From contig NZ_AP013042.1 of the NCBI RefSeq assembly GCF_001547755.1, forward strand, positions 248,001 to 312,000: DNA of 64,000 nt, written 5' to 3'. Shown here piece after piece: positions 16,609 to 28,504 of this stretch (its first letter is position 1; each line of letters opens with the position of its first letter). The notes beneath the pieces were generated by a model. The model saw nothing but the letters and a program-made list of their open reading frames with translations. It was not told where the DNA came from and made no database searches. Made by a program: the position numbers and the translations under genes. Origin of the DNA: an endosymbiont of Bathymodiolus septemdierum str. Myojin knoll. Its GTDB lineage: Bacteria; Pseudomonadota; Gammaproteobacteria; PS1; Pseudothioglobaceae.

Positions 16609-18711
16609 ATGGCAAGAAATCACCCACTGAAGCATTATCGTAATGTTGGCGTTATGGCACACATTGACGCTGGTAAAACAACCACTACTGAACGCGTTCT
16701 TTTATATACAGGTCGTACACACAAAATTGGTGAAGTGCATGATGGCGGCGCCACTATGGATTGGATGGAGCAAGAGCAAGAACGCGGTATTACCATTACT
16801 TCTGCGGCGACTACTTGTATGTGGAAGGGTATGGATGATCAGTTTGAAGAGCATCGTATTAATATTATTGATACTCCAGGTCATGTTGATTTTACGATTG
16901 AAGTTGAGCGCTCTCTTAAAGTATTAGACGGTGCATTGGCTTTATTTTGTGCAGTTGGCGGCGTTGAGCCACAATCTGAGACAGTATGGCGTCAAGCAAA
17001 CAAATACAATGTGCCAAGAATTGGTTTTGTTAACAAAATGGACCGTGCAGGTGCTGATTTCTTGCGTGTTTGTGAGCAAATTAGAACGCGCCTAGGTGCT
17101 AATCCAGTGCCAATGCAAATTGCCATCGGTGCTGAAGAAGACTTTAAAGGTGTGATTGATTTAATCACTATGAAAGCAATATACTGGAATGAAGAAGACC
17201 AGGGCGCAACTTACGAAGCCAGAGAAATTCCTGCTGAATTACAAGACTTGGCAGACGAAAAGCGTGAAGATATGATAGAAGCAGCGGCAGAAGGTAATGA
17301 TGAGTTAATGGAAAAATACCTAGAAGAAGGCGAATTAACGAACGACGAAATCAAACAAGGTATTCGTCTGCAATGTATTGACAACCAAATTATTCCTATG
17401 TTCTGTGGTTCAGCTTTTAAGAATAAAGGCGTGCAAGCAGCATTAGATGCAATCATTATGTATATGCCATCACCGCTTGATGTAGATGCGATTGAGGGTA
17501 TTTTAGATGACAAAGATGAGACCAAAGTGCCACGAAATGCTGATGATAATGAGCCTTTTTCAGCCTTAGCGTTTAAAATTGCCACCGACCCATTTGTGGG
17601 TAACCTAACCTTTTTCCGTGTGTATTCAGGCGTCTTAAAAGCAGGTGATTTTGTTTATAATTCATCTAAAGGTAAAAAGGAGCGTATTGGTCGCATGGTG
17701 CAAATGCACTCTAATGAACGCGATGAAATTAAAGAAGTGCGTGCTGGCGATATTGCAGCGGCAATTGGCTTGAAAGATGTAACCACAGGCGATACTTTGT
17801 GCGATATGAAAGAAAAAATCATATTAGAAAGAATGGAGTTTCCAGAGCCAGTCATCGCCTTGGCGGTTGAACCAAAAACTAAAGCAGACCAAGAAAAAAT
17901 GGGTATTGCCTTGGGTAAATTAGCTGCTGAAGACCCATCATTTAGAGTTTCTAGTGATGAAGAGTCAGGTCAAACGATTATTGCAGGTATGGGCGAGCTT
18001 CATTTGGATATTATTGTTGATCGTATGCGTCGTGAATTTGATGTTGAATGTAATGTTGGCGCACCGCAAGTAGCTTATCGTGAAGCGATTACAACCTTGG
18101 TTGAGCATCAGCATAAATTCGCTAAGCAATCAGGTGGTCGTGGTCAATACGGGCATGTACATTTGCGTATTGAACCTCAGGAGCCTGGTGCAGGTTATGA
18201 GTTTGTTGATGAAATTAAAGGCGGTGTAATCCCTAAGGAATATATTCCTGCGGTCAACAAAGGTATTCAAGAGCAAATGGAGAATGGTGTATTAGCAGGC
18301 TTCCCGTTAGTGGATATGAAAGTTACCGTTTATGATGGTTCTTACCATGATGTTGATTCAAACGAAATGGCATTTAAAATTGCAGCGAGTAAATGTTTGG
18401 CAGAAGGCGTTAGAATGGCAAACCCTCAGTTACTTGAACCAATGATGGCAGTCGAGATTGTGACCCCTGAAGAGTATATGGGTGATGTTATGGGTGACCT
18501 TAATCGTCGTCGTGGTTTAGTAGGTGCTATGGAAGACTTGCCAAATGGCAAACAACTCAAAGCAGATGTACCACTAGCTGAAATGTTTGGTTACGCTAAT
18601 GATTTGCGTTCTATGACTCAAGGGCGTGCAAGTTATTCAATGGAATTTTCAAAGTACACAGCCGCACCGAAAAATGTTGCCGATGATGTCATTGAAAAAT
18701 TAAACAAATAA
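16609..18711 (+). CDS. fusA: Elongation factor G
   Basis: EF-G is the GTPase that drives ribosomal translocation and helps recycle ribosomes. The G1 loop [12 protein letters not shown] (residues 17-28), G3 DTPGHVDF and G4 NKMDR are intact, and the C-terminal domains extend to 700 residues, the usual length. It sits between rpsG and tuf in standard order. Confidence 0.98.
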   Translation: MARNHPLKHYRNVGVMAHIDAGKTTTTERVLLYTGRTHKIGEVHDGGATMDWMEQEQERGITITSAATTCMWKGMDDQFEEHRINIIDTPGHVDFTIEVERSLKVLDGALALFCAVGGVEPQSETVWRQANKYNVPRIGFVNKMDRAGADFLRVCEQIRTRLGANPVPMQIAIGAEEDFKGVIDLITMKAIYWNEEDQGATYEAREIPAELQDLADEKREDMIEAAAEGNDELMEKYLEEGELTNDEIKQGIRLQCIDNQIIPMFCGSAFKNKGVQAALDAIIMYMPSPLDVDAIEGILDDKDETKVPRNADDNEPFSALAFKIATDPFVGNLTFFRVYSGVLKAGDFVYNSSKGKKERIGRMVQMHSNERDEIKEVRAGDIAAAIGLKDVTTGDTLCDMKEKIILERMEFPEPVIALAVEPKTKADQEKMGIALGKLAAEDPSFRVSSDEESGQTIIAGMGELHLDIIVDRMRREFDVECNVGAPQVAYREAITTLVEHQHKFAKQSGGRGQYGHVHLRIEPQEPGAGYEFVDEIKGGVIPKEYIPAVNKGIQEQMENGVLAGFPLVDMKVTVYDGSYHDVDSNEMAFKIAASKCLAEGVRMANPQLLEPMMAVEIVTPEEYMGDVMGDLNRRRGLVGAMEDLPNGKQLKADVPLAEMFGYANDLRSMTQGRASYSMEFSKYTAAPKNVADDVIEKLNK

Positions 18712-18738
18712 ATTTACTTAAAGTAGCAGGAACTTAAA

Positions 18739-19929
18739 ATGTCAAAAGAAAAATTCGAAAGAAACAAACCCCATGTCAATGTTGGCACAATCGGTCATGT
18801 TGACCATGGTAAAACTACCCTAACAGCAGCCATCACCAAAGTAATGGCAGAAGCAAACGGCGGTGAATTTAACGACTATGCAGATATTGATAACGCTCCT
18901 GAAGAAAGAGAACGCGGCATTACTATCTCAACAGCCCATGTAGAATACGAAAGTGAAACGCGTCATTATGCTCATGTAGATTGCCCAGGACATGCGGATT
19001 ATGTTAAAAATATGATTACCGGTGCTGCCCAAATGGACGGCGCTATTATTGTTATCGCTGCCACAGATGGCCCAATGGCACAAACCCGTGAGCACATTCT
19101 TTTGTCTAAGCAAGTTGGTGTTCCATACATCCTTGTTTATATGAATAAAGCCGATATGGTTGACGATGAAGAATTGGTAGAATTGGTTGAAATGGAAATC
19201 CGTGAGTTATTAACAGAATACGATTTCCCAGGTGATGACACGCCAGTTATCTTTGGCTCTGCACTTAAGGCATTAGAAGGCGATACTTCAGACATCGGTG
19301 TGCCTTCAATCGTCAAACTGGTTGAAGCATTAGACACTTATATTCCAACCCCTAAGCGCGACACAGATAAGACATTCATTATGCCAATTGAAGATGTATT
19401 CTCAATCTCTGGCCGCGGCACCGTTGTAACAGGTCGTATTGAAGCAGGGGTTGTTAATGTTGGTGACGAATTAGAAATTGTTGGTATCAAAGAAACAAAA
19501 ACCACCACTTGTACAGGTGTTGAAATGTTCCGTAAGTTATTAGATTCTGGTGAAGCAGGTGACAATGTTGGCGTGCTTCTTCGTGGCACCAAGCGAGAAG
19601 AAGTTGAACGCGGTCAAGTATTGGCGAAACCAGGCTCTATCAAACCACATGCAAAGTTTGAAGCAGAAATCTATGTCTTAAGCAAAAATGAAGGTGGTCG
19701 TCATACACCATTCTTCAACAACTACCGTCCACAGTTTTATTTTAGAACAACAGATGTAACTGGCGCATGTCAATTACCTGAGGGCGTAGAAATGGTAATG
19801 CCTGGCGACAATGTGAAAATGCAAGTAGAATTACTTTCTCCGATTGCTATGGAAGATGGTTTAAGATTTGCCATTAGAGAAGGCGGTCGTACGGTTGGTG
19901 CGGGTGTTGTTGCTAAGGTGACAGATTAA
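18739..19929 (+). CDS. tuf: Elongation factor Tu
   Basis: EF-Tu delivers aminoacyl-tRNA to the ribosome. GTPase motifs [19 protein letters not shown] and NKADM are intact, and the 396-residue sequence ends with the usual [14 protein letters not shown]. It is the last gene of the str operon. This is the only tuf in the window. Confidence 0.98.
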   Translation: MSKEKFERNKPHVNVGTIGHVDHGKTTLTAAITKVMAEANGGEFNDYADIDNAPEERERGITISTAHVEYESETRHYAHVDCPGHADYVKNMITGAAQMDGAIIVIAATDGPMAQTREHILLSKQVGVPYILVYMNKADMVDDEELVELVEMEIRELLTEYDFPGDDTPVIFGSALKALEGDTSDIGVPSIVKLVEALDTYIPTPKRDTDKTFIMPIEDVFSISGRGTVVTGRIEAGVVNVGDELEIVGIKETKTTTCTGVEMFRKLLDSGEAGDNVGVLLRGTKREEVERGQVLAKPGSIKPHAKFEAEIYVLSKNEGGRHTPFFNNYRPQFYFRTTDVTGACQLPEGVEMVMPGDNVKMQVELLSPIAMEDGLRFAIREGGRTVGAGVVAKVTD

Positions 19930-19962
19930 AGGAAATAGTTAATTTAAGGGTGAATATTCTTG

Positions 19963-19968
19963 TATAAT
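19963..19968 (+). promoter_or_regulatory. Possible -10 element of the S10 operon
   Basis: TATAAT lies 52 bases before rpsJ in the 91-base tuf-rpsJ gap. No good -35 is visible at 16 to 18 bases upstream and no terminator separates the two operons, so read-through from tuf is also likely. Confidence 0.35.
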
Positions 19969-20020
19969 GTTCGCTTTTTCGTTGAAAGACATAAATCGAT
20001 TTTAAATAGGGATTAGACAC

Positions 20021-20332
20021 ATGAGCAATCAAAATATTAGAATTAAGTTAAAGGCATTTGACCATCGTTTAATCGACAAGTCAGCCATTGAGATTGTAGC
20101 AACTGCAAAGAGTACAGGTGCAAGTGTCAGGGGTCCAATTCCTTTGCCGACGAAGAAAGAACGCTTTACCGTATTAACTTCTCCGCATGTTAACAAGAAG
20201 GCGAGAGACCAGTACGAATTAAGAACATATGTTAGATTAATGGATGTTATTAGCCCAACTGATAAAACAGTAGATGCTTTAATGAAGTTAGATTTGGCAG
20301 CAGGTGTTGATGTAGCAATCCAGCTTAATTAA
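20021..20332 (+). CDS. rpsJ: 30S ribosomal protein S10
   Basis: S10 is a small-subunit head protein that also partners NusB in antitermination. The 103-residue sequence ([17 protein letters not shown], then [15 protein letters not shown]) is typical. It opens the S10 operon. Confidence 0.98.
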   Translation: MSNQNIRIKLKAFDHRLIDKSAIEIVATAKSTGASVRGPIPLPTKKERFTVLTSPHVNKKARDQYELRTYVRLMDVISPTDKTVDALMKLDLAAGVDVAIQLN

Positions 20333-20361
20333 CAAACGAATAAGTAATAGGAAGAAATATC

Positions 20362-21093
20362 ATGGCAATTGGTTTAGTAGGACAAAAATTAGGAATGACT
20401 CGCATCTTAGCTGACGATGGTTCGGCGACTGCAGTAAGCGTTATTAAAGTTGAGCCTAATCGTGTTGTTCAAACAAAAACAGTAGAAGTAGATGGTTATA
20501 GTGCCGTTCAAGTGACTACTGGCGCTAAAGTTAACAAGAAAGGCGAAGCAAAATTGCGTCGTGTTTCTTCGGCAACTAAGGGTCATTATGCAAAAGCTTC
20601 ACAAGACATTGGTTTAGGTCTTTGGGAATTCAGAGCAGATGCCGATGAGATCGCAGGTGCAACAAGTTTTGATTTATCAATTTTTGGTGCAGGCCATTTC
20701 GTTGATGTCACTGGACAATCTAAAGGTAAAGGCTTTCAAGGTGGTGTTAAACGACACAATTTCCAAATGCAAGATGCGACGCACGGTAACTCAATCTCTC
20801 ATAGGGCAATTGGTTCTACTGGACAGTGTCAAGAGCCTGGTCGTGTATTTAAAGGTAAGAAAATGGCTGGTCACATGGGTGATGAGCAAGTAACACAAGA
20901 ATGTTTAGAAGTAATTCGTGTTGACAACGAAAGAAACCTAATCTTGGTAAAAGGTGCAATTCCTGGTGCTACTAAAGGTTTCGTTAAAGTTAATTTTTCT
21001 ACTAAGAAAGATAAGATTAACACTGGCGTTAGTAAGCAACTTCAAGAGCAACAGACTGCTGATACAGCAGTTGAAGCTGAAACAGAAGAATAA
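20362..21093 (+). CDS. rplC: 50S ribosomal protein L3
   Basis: L3 is an early-assembling protein close to the peptidyl transferase centre. The core is standard ([13 protein letters not shown], then [13 protein letters not shown] and [25 protein letters not shown] in two overlapping blocks). At 243 residues it carries an acidic, Gln/Glu/Ala-rich tail of about 30 residues beyond the usual end (from [15 protein letters not shown]). The tail looks disordered and its role is unknown. Confidence 0.97.
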   Translation: MAIGLVGQKLGMTRILADDGSATAVSVIKVEPNRVVQTKTVEVDGYSAVQVTTGAKVNKKGEAKLRRVSSATKGHYAKASQDIGLGLWEFRADADEIAGATSFDLSIFGAGHFVDVTGQSKGKGFQGGVKRHNFQMQDATHGNSISHRAIGSTGQCQEPGRVFKGKKMAGHMGDEQVTQECLEVIRVDNERNLILVKGAIPGATKGFVKVNFSTKKDKINTGVSKQLQEQQTADTAVEAETEE

Positions 21094-21102
21094 GGTTTTA
21101 AA

Positions 21103-21717
21103 ATGAAATTAAAAGTATTAGATATCAGTGCCAAGAAATCAACTTCTACCGAAGTTGCTGATGCGGTATTTGCAAGAGACTATAATCAGTCGTTGGTTCA
21201 CCAAGTGACAACCGCCTATATGGCAACGGGTCGTCAAGGTTCTAAGGCGCAGAAAAATCGTGCGGCAGTGAGTGGTGGCGGTAAGAAACCTTGGGCGCAA
21301 AAAGGCACAGGTCGTGCTCGTGCAGGTACTTCGCGTGGTCCTATTTGGCGCTCAGGTGGTGTGACATTTGCTGCACAACCAAGAAGTTTTGCACAGAAAG
21401 TTAATAAGAAAATGTACAAAGGTGCAATTTCTGTTATATTCTCTGAATTGGCACGCACTGAGCGCTTAAAGGTTGTTAAGGATTTTGGTGTTACAGACGC
21501 AAAAACAAAGAATATAACAGCATTACTTAAAGCATTAGATGTAACAGACGCTTTATTGATGACAGAAGAATTGGATGAGAATTTATATCTTTCTTCACGC
21601 AATTTATACCATGTCGGTGTTTGTGACACACAAAGTATTGACCCAGTTAGTTTGATTGGTTACAAGAATGTGGTGATCACTGAAGCGGCATTAAAGAAAA
21701 TTGAGGCGCAATTATGA
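21103..21717 (+). CDS. rplD: 50S ribosomal protein L4
   Basis: L4 lines the peptide exit tunnel and, in E. coli, represses the S10 operon. The tunnel loop region [19 protein letters not shown] is clear. The protein is 204 residues and its stop overlaps the rplW start (ATGA), indicating translational coupling. Confidence 0.97.
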   Translation: MKLKVLDISAKKSTSTEVADAVFARDYNQSLVHQVTTAYMATGRQGSKAQKNRAAVSGGGKKPWAQKGTGRARAGTSRGPIWRSGGVTFAAQPRSFAQKVNKKMYKGAISVIFSELARTERLKVVKDFGVTDAKTKNITALLKALDVTDALLMTEELDENLYLSSRNLYHVGVCDTQSIDPVSLIGYKNVVITEAALKKIEAQL

Positions 21718-22007
21718 ACCAAGAAAAAGTATTAAAAACCTTGTTGGCACCGATTGTTTCTGAGAAAACGACAATGTTGTCATCAACAAGCAATCAGTAT
21801 GCCTTTAAAGTACGCATTGATAGTAATAAAAAAGAAATTAAAGCAGCAGTTGAAGCCTTATTTGGTGTAACGGTAGAAAATGTAACCACTTCTGTTGTTA
21901 AAGGCAAGGTAAAAGTTTATAAAGGAAAAAAAGGTCGTCGTATTAATTGGAAAAAGGCAATGATAAAAGTGTCTGAAGGTCAAATGATTGACGTAAGCGC
22001 ATCTTAA
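21714..22007 (+). CDS. rplW: 50S ribosomal protein L23
   Basis: L23 sits at the tunnel exit, where it docks trigger factor and SRP. The 97-residue protein has the usual [11 protein letters not shown] start and the Lys-rich [16 protein letters not shown] loop. Confidence 0.97.
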   Translation: MNQEKVLKTLLAPIVSEKTTMLSSTSNQYAFKVRIDSNKKEIKAAVEALFGVTVENVTTSVVKGKVKVYKGKKGRRINWKKAMIKVSEGQMIDVSAS

Positions 22008-22017
22008 GAGAGAGATT

Positions 22018-22845
22018 ATGGCACAAGTAATTAAAAGAAAACCAACTTCACCTGGCAGACGATTTGTTGTCAATATTGTTGATAAAGATTTACATAAAGG
22101 CGCGCCTTATGCACCTTTGACAGAAAGCAAAAATAGAATCAGCGGTCGTAATAACCGTGGAAAGATTACGGTTCGTCATAAAGGTGGTGGTCATAAGCGT
22201 CGCTATCGCATTATCGATTTTAGACGAAACAAAGATGACATGGTTGCAAAAGTTGAGCGCTTAGAATACGATCCAAATCGTAGTGCCAACATTGCTTTGG
22301 TTTTGTATGCAGATGGTGAGCGTAAGTATATTATTGCACCAAATGGCTTGAATGCAGGTGATGAAATTATTTCAGGTGTCAGTGTTGCTATTAAAGCTGG
22401 TAATGTAATGCCATGTGCAAACATTCCACTTGGTAGTGTTATTCACTGTATTGAACTTAAGCCAGGTAAGGGAGCGCAAATGGCACGCAGTGCAGGTACT
22501 TCTGCGCAGTTGATTGCAAAAGAGGGTGCTTATGTGACTTTGAGATTGCGTTCTGGTGAAGTTCGTAAAGTATTAGCAGATTGTCGTGCAACCATTGGCG
22601 AAGTGTCTAAGAAAGAGCACAGTTTGAGAAAATTAGGTAAAGCGGGCGCAACACGCTGGAGAGGTGTTAGACCGACAGTTCGTGGTGTTGTAATGAACCC
22701 AGTTGATCACCCACATGGTGGTGGTGAAGGTAAAACCAGTGGTGGTCGCCATCCGGTTTCTCCTTGGGGCACGCCAACTAAGGGTTATAAAACACGCAGT
22801 AATAAGCGCACTGATAAACTTATCGTGCGCCGTAGAAATAAATAG
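22018..22845 (+). CDS. rplB: 50S ribosomal protein L2
   Basis: L2 is required for subunit association and for peptidyl transferase assembly. The conserved segment near the C-terminus ([18 protein letters not shown]) contains the critical His, and the length of 275 residues is normal. Confidence 0.98.
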   Translation: MAQVIKRKPTSPGRRFVVNIVDKDLHKGAPYAPLTESKNRISGRNNRGKITVRHKGGGHKRRYRIIDFRRNKDDMVAKVERLEYDPNRSANIALVLYADGERKYIIAPNGLNAGDEIISGVSVAIKAGNVMPCANIPLGSVIHCIELKPGKGAQMARSAGTSAQLIAKEGAYVTLRLRSGEVRKVLADCRATIGEVSKKEHSLRKLGKAGATRWRGVRPTVRGVVMNPVDHPHGGGEGKTSGGRHPVSPWGTPTKGYKTRSNKRTDKLIVRRRNK

Positions 22846-22853
22846 GAATAATC

Positions 22854-23123
22854 ATGGCTAGATCATTAAGAAAGGGTCCATTTGTTGACGAACATTTAAT
22901 CAAAAAAGTATTAACTGCTCAAGAGAACAATGATAGAAAACCAATTAAAACTTGGTCGCGTCGTTCAGTAATTGTACCTGAGATGATTGGTTTGACAATC
23001 GCAGTGCACAATGGCAGAGCGCATGTACCAGTCTCTATTAATGAGCAAATGGTTGGTCATAAATTAGGCGAATTTGCAATAACCAGAACATTTCACGGAC
23101 ACAGTGGCGACCGCAAGGCGTAA
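22854..23123 (+). CDS. rpsS: 30S ribosomal protein S19
   Basis: S19 binds the head of the small subunit next to S13. The sequence [18 protein letters not shown] and the later [16 protein letters not shown] segment are diagnostic; the 89-residue length is normal. Confidence 0.97.
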   Translation: MARSLRKGPFVDEHLIKKVLTAQENNDRKPIKTWSRRSVIVPEMIGLTIAVHNGRAHVPVSINEQMVGHKLGEFAITRTFHGHSGDRKA

Positions 23124-23138
23124 ATTAAAGGATTAAAA

Positions 23139-23474
23139 ATGAAAGAAGTTAAAGCAAGTCATAAATATGCAAAAACCTCGGCTTTTAAAGCGCGATTGGT
23201 AGCGGATCAAATTCGCTCAAAGTCAGTTGAAGAGGCACTTAATATTTTATCGTTTAGCAATAAAAAAGCATCAGTGCTTGTTAAGAAAGTCTTAAATTCG
23301 GCGATTTCAAATGCTGAAAACAATGACGGACTAGACATTGATGAACTAAAAGTGAGCAGCGTCTATATTGACGAAGGCTCAACAATGAAAAGAATTCGTC
23401 CAAGAGCAAAAGGTCGTGCGAATCGTATTTTAAAAAGAACAAGCCACATTACAGTTGGCGTAAGCGCAGGTTAA
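23139..23474 (+). CDS. rplV: 50S ribosomal protein L22
   Basis: L22 touches all 23S rRNA domains and its hairpin lines the exit tunnel ([18 protein letters not shown]). It is 111 residues, in standard position before rpsC. Confidence 0.97.
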   Translation: MKEVKASHKYAKTSAFKARLVADQIRSKSVEEALNILSFSNKKASVLVKKVLNSAISNAENNDGLDIDELKVSSVYIDEGSTMKRIRPRAKGRANRILKRTSHITVGVSAG

Positions 23475-23476
23475 TT

Positions 23477-24169
23477 ATGGGTCAAAAAGTAAATCCAAAA
23501 GGTATTAGATTAGGCATCGTTAAAGATTGGGATTCTAAGTGGTATGCGAATTCTCAAGACTACCCTAAGTACTTATTATCTGATATCGAAGTTAGAGATT
23601 TCTTGTTTGAGGAATTAAAAGAGGCTTCTGTTAGTCGTGTTCAAATTGAACGCCTAGCAAATAATGCTAAAGTAATTATTCATACTGCTCGCCCAGGTAT
23701 CGTCATTGGTAAAAAAGGTGCAGACATTGAAGCATTAAAAGTCATCATTACCAAGATGATGGGTGTGCCGGTACATATTAGCATTGAAGAAATTAAAAAG
23801 CCAGAATTAGATGCGCGCCTAGTGGCAGAGAATATTGCACAACAGTTAGAAAAGCGTGTGATGTATCGTCGTGCTGTTAAGCGTGTATTGGGTAATGCTA
23901 CTCGCTTAGGTGCCCAGGGTATTAAAGTTATGGTTAGTGGTCGCTTGAACGGTGCAGAAATTGCTCGTTCTGAGTGGTATCGCGAAGGTCGTGTGCCATT
24001 ACATACATTTAGAGCGGATGTTGATTATGCGCATTATGGTGCAAACACACAGTATGGTGTAATTGGTATTAAGGTTTGGATCTTTAAAGGTGAAATCTTA
24101 GACCATAAGAAAGGCACATTAGATGAGGTTGCTCGTCGTGGTGCTACTAATCAAATTGGCAAGAAATAA
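23477..24169 (+). CDS. rpsC: 30S ribosomal protein S3
   Basis: S3 forms part of the mRNA entry channel. The KH domain motif ([17 protein letters not shown]) and the N-terminal [14 protein letters not shown] are present. The gene begins two bases after rplV and encodes 230 residues. Confidence 0.98.
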   Translation: MGQKVNPKGIRLGIVKDWDSKWYANSQDYPKYLLSDIEVRDFLFEELKEASVSRVQIERLANNAKVIIHTARPGIVIGKKGADIEALKVIITKMMGVPVHISIEEIKKPELDARLVAENIAQQLEKRVMYRRAVKRVLGNATRLGAQGIKVMVSGRLNGAEIARSEWYREGRVPLHTFRADVDYAHYGANTQYGVIGIKVWIFKGEILDHKKGTLDEVARRGATNQIGKK

Positions 24170-24180
24170 AGGATTGAGAA

Positions 24181-24591
24181 ATGTTACAACCTAAACGCAC
24201 AAAATTTAGAAAAATGATGAAAGGTCGCAACCGCGGTCTCGCAACTGGTCACAAGGTTAGTTTCGGTGAAATTGGTTTGCAGGCTGTTGGTAGGTGTCGC
24301 ATGACTGCCAGACAAATAGAATCTGCTCGTAGAGCGATGACGCGTCATGTAAAACGCCAAGGTAAGATTTGGATTCGTGTATTCCCAGACAAGCCTATTA
24401 CCAAAAAACCATTAGAAGTTCGTATGGGTAAAGGTAAAGGTAGCGTTGAATATTGGGTTTCGCAGATTAAACCGGGTCAAATGTTATTTGAAATGCAAGG
24501 GGTTGATGAGGCTGTTGCGGTTGAAGCATTTGCACTTGCGTCAGCAAAATTACCAGTAAAAACAAAAGTAATTAAAAGGATGGCAATGTAA
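24181..24591 (+). CDS. rplP: 50S ribosomal protein L16
   Basis: L16 organises the A-site tRNA region of the large subunit. [19 protein letters not shown] and the [11 protein letters not shown] segment are diagnostic; 136 residues. The last base of its stop codon is the first base of the rpmC ATG. Confidence 0.97.
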   Translation: MLQPKRTKFRKMMKGRNRGLATGHKVSFGEIGLQAVGRCRMTARQIESARRAMTRHVKRQGKIWIRVFPDKPITKKPLEVRMGKGKGSVEYWVSQIKPGQMLFEMQGVDEAVAVEAFALASAKLPVKTKVIKRMAM

Positions 24592-24779
24592 TGGACGCAA
24601 AAGAATTAAGAGGTCAAGACACTTCTGCACTTAACGAAACTTTGATGACACTTCTAAAAGAGCACTTTGAGTTGCGCATGCAACACAAAAGTTCACAATT
24701 AGATGATGCATCTAAGTTAAGAAAGATTAAAAAGTCAATTGCACGAGTTAAAACTATTATCAAAGAGAAACAAGTATGA
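24591..24779 (+). CDS. rpmC: 50S ribosomal protein L29
   Basis: L29 is a small helical protein at the tunnel exit. The 62-residue sequence ([20 protein letters not shown], then [14 protein letters not shown]) fits. It overlaps rplP by one base and rpsQ by four (ATGA). Confidence 0.96.
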   Translation: MDAKELRGQDTSALNETLMTLLKEHFELRMQHKSSQLDDASKLRKIKKSIARVKTIIKEKQV

Positions 24780-25042
24780 GTGAGAATAAAGTAGAACGCG
24801 TATTAACAGGTAAAGTTGTTAGCAATAGTCGTGATAAAACAATTGCGGTTGAAATTGAGCGTAAAGTAAGACACCCGATTTATAAAAAGTACATCAAGCG
24901 TAGTACTAAGGTGCACGCACATGATGCAAACAACGAATGTGGTTTAGGTGACACAGTAAGAGTAGTTGAGGCGAAGCCATTTTCAAAAACTAAATGTTGG
25001 GCGTTGTTAGAAGTCCTTGAAAAATCAGTTGCGATTGATTAA
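24776..25042 (+). CDS. rpsQ: 30S ribosomal protein S17
   Basis: S17 is a primary 16S rRNA binder with an OB fold. [17 protein letters not shown] and [18 protein letters not shown] are characteristic. The length is 88 residues, coupled to rpmC by an ATGA overlap. Confidence 0.97.
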   Translation: MSENKVERVLTGKVVSNSRDKTIAVEIERKVRHPIYKKYIKRSTKVHAHDANNECGLGDTVRVVEAKPFSKTKCWALLEVLEKSVAID

Positions 25043-25071
25043 TTATTAGCATAATAAAAAGAGAATAAGAC

Positions 25072-25440
25072 ATGATTCAAATGCAAACAAAACTTCATAT
25101 TGCCGACAACAGTGGTGGTGTCAAAGCAATGTGTATTAAAGTATTAGGTGGCTCTAAGCGTCGTTATGCGAATATCGGTGATGTGGTTAAAGTCAGTATT
25201 AAAGAAGCCGCACCGCGCGCTAAAGTGAAGAAAGGTGATGTTTATGACGCTGTTGTTGTTCGTACGGCGCAAGGTGTTCGTCGTGCTGACGGATCGCGTA
25301 TTCGTTTTGATAATAATGCCGTGGTATTGTTAAACACAAAACTTGAACCAGTTGGCACGCGTATCTTTGGTCCTGTAACTCGTGAGTTGCGTAACGCTAA
25401 ATTTATGAAGATTGTGTCATTAGCACCCGAGGTACTATAA
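25072..25440 (+). CDS. rplN: 50S ribosomal protein L14
   Basis: L14 forms an intersubunit bridge. [16 protein letters not shown] and the segment [17 protein letters not shown] are diagnostic; 122 residues. Its final base overlaps the rplX start. Confidence 0.98.
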   Translation: MIQMQTKLHIADNSGGVKAMCIKVLGGSKRRYANIGDVVKVSIKEAAPRAKVKKGDVYDAVVVRTAQGVRRADGSRIRFDNNAVVLLNTKLEPVGTRIFGPVTRELRNAKFMKIVSLAPEVL

Positions 25441-25751
25441 TGCAAAAAATTAAATTAAACGATGAAATAATCGTCATTGCAGGTAAAGATAAAGGCTCAA
25501 AAGGTACAGTAACAAAAGTTATCGGTGCTAAGGTTATTGTTGAAGGTTTGAATATTGCTAAAAAGCATGTTCGTCCTAATCCAAATGCAGGTGTTACAGG
25601 CGGTATTGTTGATACTGAAATGCCAATGGCAATTTCAAATGTCGCACTTTACAATGCAAAAACTAAGAAAGCCGATAGAGTTGGTATTCGTACTGACAAA
25701 GACGGCAACAAAGAAAGATTTTTTAAATCAAACGGCGATGCAATCGTTTGA
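25440..25751 (+). CDS. rplX: 50S ribosomal protein L24
   Basis: L24 starts large-subunit assembly. The KOW motif is clear ([20 protein letters not shown]) and the length of 103 residues is normal. Confidence 0.97.
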   Translation: MQKIKLNDEIIVIAGKDKGSKGTVTKVIGAKVIVEGLNIAKKHVRPNPNAGVTGGIVDTEMPMAISNVALYNAKTKKADRVGIRTDKDGNKERFFKSNGDAIV

Positions 25752-25778
25752 GACAGTTAAAGGATAAAGGAAAATACA

Positions 25779-26318
25779 GTGTCTAGATTACAACAACAAT
25801 ATAAGAATGAGATTCTACCTGCTTTACAAAAAGAGTTAGGTCAGAAGAATCCAATGGCAATCCCTAAGATTGAAAAAATTACTATCAATATGGGTTTGGG
25901 TAGTGCCTTGGGTGATAAGAAAATTTTGCAAAGTGCATTAGAAGAAATGAGTTTAATTGCAGGTCAAAAACCAATGACCTGTATTGCACGAAAATCAGTA
26001 GCAAGCTTTAAGTTAAGAGAAGGTAACGCTATTGGTTGCAAGGTAACTTTACGCAAAGAAAAGATGTATGAATTCTTGGATCGCTTGGTTAACATTGCGA
26101 TTCCGCGTATTCGTGATTTTCGTGGTTTGAATGAGAAATCATTTGATGGTCGCGGTAATTACAATATGGGTTTAACAGAGCAAATCGTATTCCCAGAAAT
26201 TGATTTCGAAAAAGTAACAAGCGTGCGTGGTATGGATATTGCTATCACTACCAGTGCACAGAATGATGAAGACGCTAAGAAACTATTGGCAATGTTTAAT
26301 TTCCCATTTAAAGGATAA
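25779..26318 (+). CDS. rplE: 50S ribosomal protein L5
   Basis: L5 binds 5S rRNA in the central protuberance. The start is GTG 25779 with AGGA upstream. [18 protein letters not shown] and [20 protein letters not shown] are diagnostic; 179 residues. Confidence 0.97.
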   Translation: MSRLQQQYKNEILPALQKELGQKNPMAIPKIEKITINMGLGSALGDKKILQSALEEMSLIAGQKPMTCIARKSVASFKLREGNAIGCKVTLRKEKMYEFLDRLVNIAIPRIRDFRGLNEKSFDGRGNYNMGLTEQIVFPEIDFEKVTSVRGMDIAITTSAQNDEDAKKLLAMFNFPFKG

Positions 26319-26323
26319 AGAAA

Positions 26324-26629
26324 ATGGCTAAAAAGTCTATGATAAATAGAGACATCAAGCGCATGAAGTTGGTTGCAAAATACCAAACGAAACGCCTCGA
26401 ACTCAAAAAAATAATTAAGAGTGTGCATTCCTCTGATGAAGAGCGCTTCCAAGCGACTATTAAGTTACAAGGTTTACCGCGTGATGCATCGCCAACTAGG
26501 CAGCGTAGTCGCTGTGGTTTGACAGGTCGTCCACACGGTTTTTATCGTAAGTTTGGTTTGTCAAGAATCAAATTAAGAGAGCGCACCATGAACGGTGAAG
26601 TTCCTGGTTTATCTAAAGCAAGTTGGTAG
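26324..26629 (+). CDS. rpsN: 30S ribosomal protein S14
   Basis: This is the 101-residue form without zinc-binding cysteines ([16 protein letters not shown], then [18 protein letters not shown]). It lies in the small-subunit head near S10 and S19. Confidence 0.97.
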   Translation: MAKKSMINRDIKRMKLVAKYQTKRLELKKIIKSVHSSDEERFQATIKLQGLPRDASPTRQRSRCGLTGRPHGFYRKFGLSRIKLRERTMNGEVPGLSKASW

Positions 26630-26640
26630 GAGAATAGATT

Positions 26641-27036
26641 ATGAGTATGTCTGATCCAGTCGCTGATATGTTAACCCGCATTCGTAATGCACATATGGTT
26701 GAAAAGAAAGAAGTTAACATTCCAGCATCAAATTTAAAGTCTGCTATTGCAAGTGTTATGCAACAAGAAGGTTATATTGAATCATTTAGTGTTGCAGGTG
26801 AAAAGGCCACTAAAACTTTAACGGTTAAGTTAAAGTATTATGATGAGAAGCCTGTTATTGAAACATTGAAAAGAATTTCAAAGCCAAGCTTGCGTGTTTA
26901 TGCGAAGAGTACCGAAATGCCAAGTGTTATGAATGGCCTAGGTATTGTTATTGTTTCAACGCCTAAGGGTGTAATGACTGGACAAAATGCAGCGGCCCAA
27001 AATGTGGGTGGTGAAGTTTTGTGCAGCGTTTCTTAA
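26641..27036 (+). CDS. rpsH: 30S ribosomal protein S8
   Basis: S8 is a primary assembly protein and, in E. coli, the repressor of the spc operon. [18 protein letters not shown] and the C-terminal [19 protein letters not shown] are standard; 131 residues. Confidence 0.98.
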   Translation: MSMSDPVADMLTRIRNAHMVEKKEVNIPASNLKSAIASVMQQEGYIESFSVAGEKATKTLTVKLKYYDEKPVIETLKRISKPSLRVYAKSTEMPSVMNGLGIVIVSTPKGVMTGQNAAAQNVGGEVLCSVS

Positions 27037-27048
27037 AGGAGTTATAAG

Positions 27049-27594
27049 ATGTCTAGAGTAGCAAAAGCACCCATTACAATACCAACTGGTATTGAAGTAT
27101 CGTTAAGCGGTTCTTCAATGATTGTTAAAGGTAAATTAGGTCAAATGCAGATGGTCGTTCATCCGTCAGTAACGGTTACCAATGCGGAGAATGTTTTAAC
27201 CTTTGATATTGCCAAACTTGATAAAAAAGATCAAAAGAAAGCCTGGGCGCAAGCGGGTACCGCAAGAGCCAACACAGCGAATTTAATTCAAGGTGTTTCA
27301 GAAGGCTGGGTAAAAACACTAACACTTATTGGTGTTGGTTACCGTGCAAAATCAGCAGGTAAAGTAATAGATTTAACTTTGGGTTTTTCACATCCTGTTC
27401 AGTACACATTGCCAGAAGGCATTAGCGCTGAAACACCCTCTCAAACAGAGATTGTTATTAAGGGTATGGACAAGCAAAAAGTAGGTCAAGTAGCTGCGGA
27501 AATTCGTGCTTATCGCCCACCAGAGCCTTATAAAGGCAAAGGTGTTCGTTATACTGATGAGCATGTGGTTCGTAAAGAAGCGAAAAAGAAATAG
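27049..27594 (+). CDS. rplF: 50S ribosomal protein L6
   Basis: L6 lies near the GTPase-associated region. MSRVAKAPITIPTGIEV and the C-terminal YRPPEPYKGKGVRYTDE are diagnostic; 181 residues, slightly longer than the 177 of E. coli. Confidence 0.97.
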   Translation: MSRVAKAPITIPTGIEVSLSGSSMIVKGKLGQMQMVVHPSVTVTNAENVLTFDIAKLDKKDQKKAWAQAGTARANTANLIQGVSEGWVKTLTLIGVGYRAKSAGKVIDLTLGFSHPVQYTLPEGISAETPSQTEIVIKGMDKQKVGQVAAEIRAYRPPEPYKGKGVRYTDEHVVRKEAKKK

Positions 27595-27620
27595 AGCGAA
27601 TAATTAATTAAAGGTATTGT

Positions 27621-27962
27621 ATGAAACTTTCTAAAAAACAAGCTCGTTTAAGAAGAGCAACTAAGTTTAGAGCAAAGCATGCTGAGAAGGGTGTTGAGCG
27701 TTTATGCGTTTATAAGTCTTCTCAACATATTTATGTGCAAGTGATTAGTGCTTGTGGCACGAAGACTTTGGCTCAAGCGTCTAGCTTAAAAGAAAAAAAT
27801 GGCGGCAATGTCGCAGCAGCAACTAAGATTGGTGCAGAGATTGCCAAATTAGCAAAAGCAGCAAAAGTGACCAAGGTTGCGTTTGACCGCTCTGGTTTTA
27901 AATACCATGGTCGTGTTAAGGCATTAGCAGAAGCAGCTAGAGATGGCGGCTTAGACTTTTAA
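27621..27962 (+). CDS. rplR: 50S ribosomal protein L18
   Basis: L18 binds 5S rRNA together with L5. [17 protein letters not shown] and the C-terminal [20 protein letters not shown] are typical; 113 residues. Confidence 0.97.
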   Translation: MKLSKKQARLRRATKFRAKHAEKGVERLCVYKSSQHIYVQVISACGTKTLAQASSLKEKNGGNVAAATKIGAEIAKLAKAAKVTKVAFDRSGFKYHGRVKALAEAARDGGLDF

Positions 27963-27985
27963 AAAAATATAAAAAGGCATAGAGA

Positions 27986-28504
27986 ATGGCAGATTTTAGA
28001 AAAAAAAATAAAGAAGACGGCGATGACTATATTGAAAAATTGGTCAACATTCGTCGTGTTGTAAAAGTAGTTAAAGGAGGTCGTATCTTTGGCTTCTCAG
28101 CATTGGTTGTTGTTGGTGATGGTAATGGTAAAGTAGGTTATGGTACGGGAAAAGCTCGTGAAGTGCCTATTGCCATCCAAAAAGCAATGGACAAAGCCAA
28201 GAAAGCAATGAAGAAAGTTCCCCTTAAAAATGGCACCCTTTATTATTCAATTACTTCAAGTGTCGGTGCTGCAAAAGTTTATATGCAACCTGCATCAGAA
28301 GGTACTGGCGTTATTGCTGGTGGTCCAATGCGTAGTGTATTGGAAGCAGTTGGTGTTCATGATATCTTAGCAAAATGTAACGGTACCCGCAACCCTATTA
28401 GTGTTGTTCGTGCAACGATTGAAGGTTTGACGACAATGTCATCTCCACAGTTGGTAGCAGCCAAGCGTGGCAAGAGTGTTGAAGAAATTACTGGAGAAGT
28501 GTAA
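27986..28504 (+). CDS. rpsE: 30S ribosomal protein S5
   Basis: S5 shapes the mRNA entry site and affects accuracy. The double-stranded RNA-binding segment ([20 protein letters not shown]) and the C-terminal fold are present; 172 residues. The stop overlaps the rpmD start by one base. Confidence 0.98.
   Translation: MADFRKKNKEDGDDYIEKLVNIRRVVKVVKGGRIFGFSALVVVGDGNGKVGYGTGKAREVPIAIQKAMDKAKKAMKKVPLKNGTLYYSITSSVGAAKVYMQPASEGTGVIAGGPMRSVLEAVGVHDILAKCNGTRNPISVVRATIEGLTTMSSPQLVAAKRGKSVEEITGEV

Noticed and set aside
19930-20020. L4-type attenuator before rpsJ
   Set aside because: No stable stem with a T-run could be traced in the 91-base gap; only a possible -10 was noted.
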